From positions 13,591-22,201 of the forward strand of contig DEBN01000085.1 in assembly GCA_002348825.1 (NCBI GenBank): a stretch of DNA of 8,611 nt, read 5' to 3'. Shown in pieces: positions 5,783-8,611 of this stretch (position 1 is the first letter of the stretch; each line of letters starts with the position of its first letter). Source of the stretch: Gammaproteobacteria bacterium UBA2955. GTDB taxonomy: Bacteria > Pseudomonadota > Gammaproteobacteria > Pseudomonadales > Azotimanducaceae. Below the pieces are notes generated by a model. That model did no database searches, was not told where the DNA came from, and saw only the letters and a program-made list of their open reading frames with translations. The translations under genes and the position numbers were made by a program.

Positions 5783-7425
5783 CGGAAGTGCACACCCGTG
5801 TAATCGTTGGTTGCCACTTCGCTCAGTTTGCGGGCATATTTCGGCCCGCCACCGTTGTAGACCGTGTAGCGCATCTTGCCGTATTCGTGGCCCTCCACAT
5901 TTGAGTTGTATCCCGTAAACCAACTCCTCGCCTTACGTAACAGTACCCCCTGATACATATCTTTAACGTGCTGGAACCATTCAGCTTCAGCCGCCTCATC
6001 GACATCGAAGCGCTGATAACCCTTCGCCCACATATACTCGAGGAAGGGCGTCACCCAATCCACACTCAGTTCCGCGCCGCGAGGAAAGTTCGATGCCGCT
6101 GTTTGTGGTCCGACTAGCATTAGAAAGTTGGGGAATCCGCTGACCATTGCGCCGAGGTACGTCACAGGACCCTCCGCCCACTTATCGCGCAACCGCGCGC
6201 CTCTGGCCCCTTGAATATCGATTTGATCAAAGGCCCCAGTGAACGCGTCGAACCCAGTGGCGTATACGATGATGTCGAATTCATATGCACCAGTGCTGGT
6301 TTCAAGGCCCGTGGGCGTAATACGCGCAATTGGTGTCGCGGCTGAATCCACAAGTTCAACGTTGTCGCGGTTGTAGGTTTCGAAATAGCCTGTCTCCATT
6401 GGCACTCGCTGAATGCCAAATCCGTGGTCCTTTGGTATCAGTAGCTCGGCAATAACCGGATCCTTTACCCTTTGACGAATCCGCTCCGCAATGTAGCCAG
6501 AGAATTCCGCATTAGCCTCCTCGTCGACAAATATCTCCATGAAATTTTGCAGCCAGATGCCGAAGCCCGAGCCATCGTAGAGCCTGTCCCACAATTCACG
6601 CCGCTGCTCTGGGCTGACCTCGTAAAAACCGCGTCGATCGGGTTCGTGCTCAAACCCGCCAGGTGTGCGCGCGCAGGTGGCGAAAATTTCGTCGTAGCGG
6701 TTACGGATCTCCGTCATTTGAGATTCGGAGATAGGCCCATTGTTCAAGGGAGCCGCCCAGTTCGCACGGCGCTGAAAGACGGTCAGTCGCTCTGCAACCT
6801 TGGCGACCTCGGGAATAAGCTGAATCGCCGTCGCGCCGGTACCAATTACGGCAACACGCTTGCCCGTTAAGTCGAGAGGGTCGTGGGGCCAATCAGAGGC
6901 GTGGAAAGATAAGCCCTTAAAACTGTCTATACCCGGAAACTTCGGCAAGGTTGGCGTCGACAACACGCCTATACCCGTAACGATGAAACGCGTAGTCAAT
7001 TGGCGACCGTCGTCCAGCCGAATGGTCCAAGCACACGCGGCATCGTCAAACACCATCGATTCAACTCGGCAACCAAACTGCATGTATTTACGCAGCGCAA
7101 ATTTATCCGTTACGAAGTTCAGATAGTGCAACGTCTCCGGCTGCGGCGAAAACATCTCGGTCCAGTGCCATTCTTCGAGGACTTCCTTGGAGAACGAGTA
7201 GCTGTAGGTATAGCTCTCGGAATCGAAACGCGCACCCGGGTAGCGATTGTTGTACCACGTACCGCCAAGATCGGCGTTGGCATCAATCACAGTTGCGCGA
7301 ACCCCAAGATCGGCCAAGCGCTTGATCTGATAGATGCCGGACACCCCCGCGCCGATGACGATCACCTGATAATCTAGATGGGCATCTATGCTCGCTATGT
7401 CCTTAATCTCGCCTATTTTTTGCAA
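5779..7425 (-). CDS. Baeyer-Villiger flavin monooxygenase (FAD/NADPH)
   Basis: A 548-residue type I Baeyer-Villiger monooxygenase, of normal family length. Such enzymes use FAD, NADPH and O2 to convert a ketone to an ester or lactone. Motifs in order: FAD-binding GAGVSG (25-30), GGTWYNNRYPGARFD (54-68) with conserved Asp68, the fingerprint F-x-G-x3-H-x3-W-P (Phe169, Gly171, His175, Trp179, Pro180), the second Rossmann motif GTGATA (195-200) for NADPH, Arg340 in FGIQRVP at the place of the catalytic Arg, and the late motif DIIVYATGFDA. The K of the common KR pair before VP is Gln339. I start at TTG 7425 because GGGAGGAG lies 5 nt upstream; the ATG at 7542 would add 39 unrelated residues and has no comparable site. 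It is the first gene of the minus-strand catabolic set, upstream of the dehydrogenase and lactonase-like hydrolase. The ketone substrate (cyclic, terpenoid, steroid or aryl) cannot be judged. Confidence 0.93.
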   Translation of the reverse strand: MQKIGEIKDIASIDAHLDYQVIVIGAGVSGIYQIKRLADLGVRATVIDANADLGGTWYNNRYPGARFDSESYTYSYSFSKEVLEEWHWTEMFSPQPETLHYLNFVTDKFALRKYMQFGCRVESMVFDDAACAWTIRLDDGRQLTTRFIVTGIGVLSTPTLPKFPGIDSFKGLSFHASDWPHDPLDLTGKRVAVIGTGATAIQLIPEVAKVAERLTVFQRRANWAAPLNNGPISESQMTEIRNRYDEIFATCARTPGGFEHEPDRRGFYEVSPEQRRELWDRLYDGSGFGIWLQNFMEIFVDEEANAEFSGYIAERIRQRVKDPVIAELLIPKDHGFGIQRVPMETGYFETYNRDNVELVDSAATPIARITPTGLETSTGAYEFDIIVYATGFDAFTGAFDQIDIQGARGARLRDKWAEGPVTYLGAMVSGFPNFLMLVGPQTAASNFPRGAELSVDWVTPFLEYMWAKGYQRFDVDEAAEAEWFQHVKDMYQGVLLRKARSWFTGYNSNVEGHEYGKMRYTVYNGGGPKYARKLSEVATNDYTGVHFR

Positions 7426-7430
7426 TCTGT

Positions 7431-7437
7431 CTCCTCC
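7431..7437 (-). promoter_or_regulatory. Strong ribosome binding site that fixes the TTG start of the monooxygenase
   Basis: The minus strand reads GGAGGAG followed by ACAGA and then TTG. AGGAG is 5 nt and GGAGG 7 nt from the start codon, both ideal. No ATG or GTG in the frame is as well placed, and translation from here gives the normal short N-terminus before the FAD-binding motif. The rare TTG codon may lower initiation and compensate for the strong site. Confidence 0.75.
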
Positions 7438-7645
7438 CCCGAGCTTGTATATCCTAACGTAACACGCTATTCGGGTTATCCGAGAACGAAATGCATCGAT
7501 CCGTAAAAAGTGAGGCCCCAATCCAAGGTTGGATAAGCACACGCGATGTCTGCAGGATTTTCAGCGGCGTGATGGCATTAGCAGCGAGCGCCGTCATGAC
7601 CACAAACGAAGCATGCAGTGCCGCTCTACATCACCATTTCTTTCC

Positions 7646-7673
7646 GCTTGCGGCTTGCGGCTTGCGGCTTGCG
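7646..7673. repeat. Four perfect tandem copies of the 7 bp unit GCTTGCG
   Basis: The unit GCTTGCG is repeated exactly four times without spacers, about 150 bp upstream of the peroxiredoxin start. A partial further copy may extend to the left, since the preceding bases read CC. Such heptamer arrays can gain or lose copies by slippage. As the unit is not a multiple of three, copy change would alter promoter spacing or shift any frame that crosses it. It may also be a cluster of protein sites or simply a chance expansion. Confidence 0.9.
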
Positions 7674-7821
7674 AACGAAAATAACACCGACGGCATTCCG
7701 AACAATCGAGTCGAAGAGACGCTTCAGCGGTGGAAAACGGCGAGAACACATGGCAAGGTCAGTAACATCTGGCCGCCTTGTAACGAGACAGGGCGCTAAA
7801 ACCTATGACGGGAGACCTTTT

Positions 7822-8400
7822 ATGAGTATCAGTTTGTTGGTTCGAAAAGCCGGTGTTATTTTGGGAGGCGTAATGCTCGCGGTGGCCTGTTCTTCGGCAA
7901 TCAGCTCGACCCAGCCCTTACAGGTTGGCGACCAAGCACCAAGCTTCGAACTGCCTGGAACGGACGGCAAATCTCACGCTCTTCCTGTCCCAGATCAAGC
8001 CGACGCGCCTTGGACGGTACTTGCATGGTTCCCAAAAGCCTACACCAGCGGATGCACTATCGAGTGCAGATCCCTGGCCAAGAACGGACATCTCATAAAA
8101 AAATTCAACGTCCGCTACTTCATGTTGAGCGTCGATCCCATTGAGACCAATACCGCGTTCGCGGCTGACGAGGAAGCAGATTTTCCACTACTGAGCGACG
8201 CCACCACCGAAATCGCCGAGAAGTACGGGGTGCTGAGCCCTCGCGGCTACGCGCGGCGCCAAACATTCTACGTCGACCCTCAGGGAACGATTCAGGCAAT
8301 CGATAAACAGGTTAACCCAAAGAGCTCTGCCGAAGACATGGCGATGTATCTGTTGAAGTTAAACGCCCCGCTCGTAGCTCAAGCCAAAGGCTCGGGCTAG
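7822..8400 (+). CDS. Exported (probably lipoprotein) BCP/PrxQ-type thiol peroxidase
   Basis: A 192-residue AhpC/TSA-family peroxiredoxin that would reduce hydrogen peroxide or organic peroxides outside the cytoplasm. The N-terminus has Arg8-Lys9, a hydrophobic core and the sequence LAVAC, giving a candidate lipidated Cys23; the Ala at -3 makes the lipobox imperfect, so a cleaved signal peptide is the alternative. The active-site motif P-x3-T-x2-C is Pro71, Thr75 and peroxidatic Cys78. Cys82 follows after three residues and could be the resolving Cys; E. coli BCP has four residues between its two. The conserved Arg before TFYVDPQG is present. The start is ATG 7822, with GGGAG (7810-7814) at 7 nt spacing. 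The frame runs open upstream to 7618, but that would bury the signal peptide inside the protein. It is divergent from the flavin monooxygenase, and removal of peroxide leaked by that enzyme is a speculative link. It needs a periplasmic thiol donor, not seen here. Confidence 0.88.
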   Translation: MSISLLVRKAGVILGGVMLAVACSSAISSTQPLQVGDQAPSFELPGTDGKSHALPVPDQADAPWTVLAWFPKAYTSGCTIECRSLAKNGHLIKKFNVRYFMLSVDPIETNTAFAADEEADFPLLSDATTEIAEKYGVLSPRGYARRQTFYVDPQGTIQAIDKQVNPKSSAEDMAMYLLKLNAPLVAQAKGSG

Positions 8401-8611
8401 GTTTTGACCTCGATCTCGACCGCTGCTCAAAAAATACTGCATTTGATCGGCGATAATGTCCGGCAAATCCCTAGCTCAAACGGCCACTGGAATTCAGCTG
8501 ATTTGGTCACACACTGGCAGCATGACTAGTGAGTATTGCTGGGTAATGTCGAAATCCTGCGCCGCTGAGGGACGATGGTACGAGCGGCGCTGGCTTTAAC
8601 ACGCAGCACTT
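8401..8611. other. Non-coding 3' flank of the peroxiredoxin gene
   Basis: 211 bp with no convincing gene. The reading frame of the peroxiredoxin continues open for 42 codons after its TAG stop and then meets another TAG at 8527-8529. The extension has no recognisable motif, and I take it as chance. On the minus strand, a frame from the window edge is open for about 100 bp without family resemblance. An inverted repeat lies at 8556-8593. Confidence 0.5.
8556..8593. other. Imperfect GC-rich inverted repeat, weak terminator candidate
   Basis: GCGCCGCT (8559-8566) and AGCGGCGC (8583-8590) are perfect complements with a 16 nt loop. The stem extends by two further C-G pairs past one T-T mismatch. 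On the plus strand it is followed by CTTTAAC rather than a real U-run, and it lies about 155 bp after the peroxiredoxin stop. It could be a poor intrinsic terminator for that gene or an intergenic repeat element. Confidence 0.35.

Larger units (their letters stand above)
7426..7821. other. Divergent intergenic region between monooxygenase and peroxiredoxin
   Basis: 396 bp separate the two divergent start codons and should hold both promoters. I see no convincing -35/-10 pair for either direction. On the minus strand, TAGGAT and TATACA near 7450 are weak -10 candidates for the monooxygenase. A short TCGG-N5-CCGA inverted repeat lies near 7471-7483. A plus-strand frame at 7491-7799 (102 codons) begins ATG with a poor ribosome site and has no recognisable domain; its middle is produced by the 7 bp tandem repeat, so I do not call it a gene. 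The region also contains that repeat at 7646-7673. Confidence 0.5.

Noticed and set aside
7426..7542. 39-residue N-terminal extension of the monooxygenase
   Set aside because: It has no ribosome site, does not resemble the family, and crosses the strong GGAGGAG site that serves the TTG at 7425.
7491..7799. Plus-strand 102-codon frame in the divergent region
   Set aside because: It has a poor ribosome site, no recognised domain and a centre made by the 7 bp tandem repeat; a vaguely signal-like MALAASA segment was not enough.
7805..7825. Six-codon upstream frame (MTGDLL) whose stop overlaps the peroxiredoxin ATG
   Set aside because: The ATGA overlap looks like translational coupling, but the tiny frame has no ribosome site of its own and the peroxiredoxin has a good one.
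8401..8529. 42-codon open continuation after the peroxiredoxin TAG
   Set aside because: A stop-codon readthrough or old longer protein was considered, but the protein already ends at the normal family length and the extension shows no motif.

Overview
This 8.6 kb window looks like a chromosomal segment of a Gram-negative, probably marine, gammaproteobacterium. That placement is an inference. It rests on moderate GC, a Gly-rich lipoprotein N-terminus leading into cadherin-like and calcium-binding repeats, and a Baeyer-Villiger monooxygenase gene set of a kind common in such bacteria. No rRNA, tRNA, CRISPR array, transposase or phage gene was found.

Layout. Six genes lie on the minus strand and one on the plus strand. 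(1) From 1 to about 3560, read right to left, is a probable operon. A promoter with two tandem palindromic operators (3514-3557) drives a six-helix membrane protein (2879-3478). This overlaps a small XRE/Cro-type regulator (2683-2886), which is followed after 26 nt by a very large surface lipoprotein that runs off the left edge (1-2656). The lipoprotein is in no ordinary ORF list because it is open at the edge and starts at GTG; I read it codon by codon and found no interruption. (2) From 3641 to 7425, also minus strand, is a catabolic set: a Baeyer-Villiger flavin monooxygenase (5779-7425, TTG start), a short-chain dehydrogenase (4786-5670) and an amidohydrolase-2/lactonase-like TIM-barrel hydrolase (3641-4681). 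(3) After a 396 bp divergent intergenic region with a 4 x 7 bp tandem repeat comes a plus-strand, membrane-anchored or exported BCP/PrxQ-type peroxiredoxin (7822-8400). The last 211 bp hold no convincing gene, only an imperfect inverted repeat.

How the parts may work together. The middle set fits an alcohol to ketone to ester/lactone to hydroxy-acid route: the dehydrogenase makes the ketone, the monooxygenase inserts oxygen, and the hydrolase opens the product. The substrate cannot be read from sequence. The left block looks like a self-regulated membrane-protein/regulator pair that may also control the adjacent large surface lipoprotein. The most interesting unexplained signal is the operator pair: two GTTAA-N6-TTAAC palindromes exactly 21 bp apart, one filling the -35/-10 spacer and the other abutting the -35 box.
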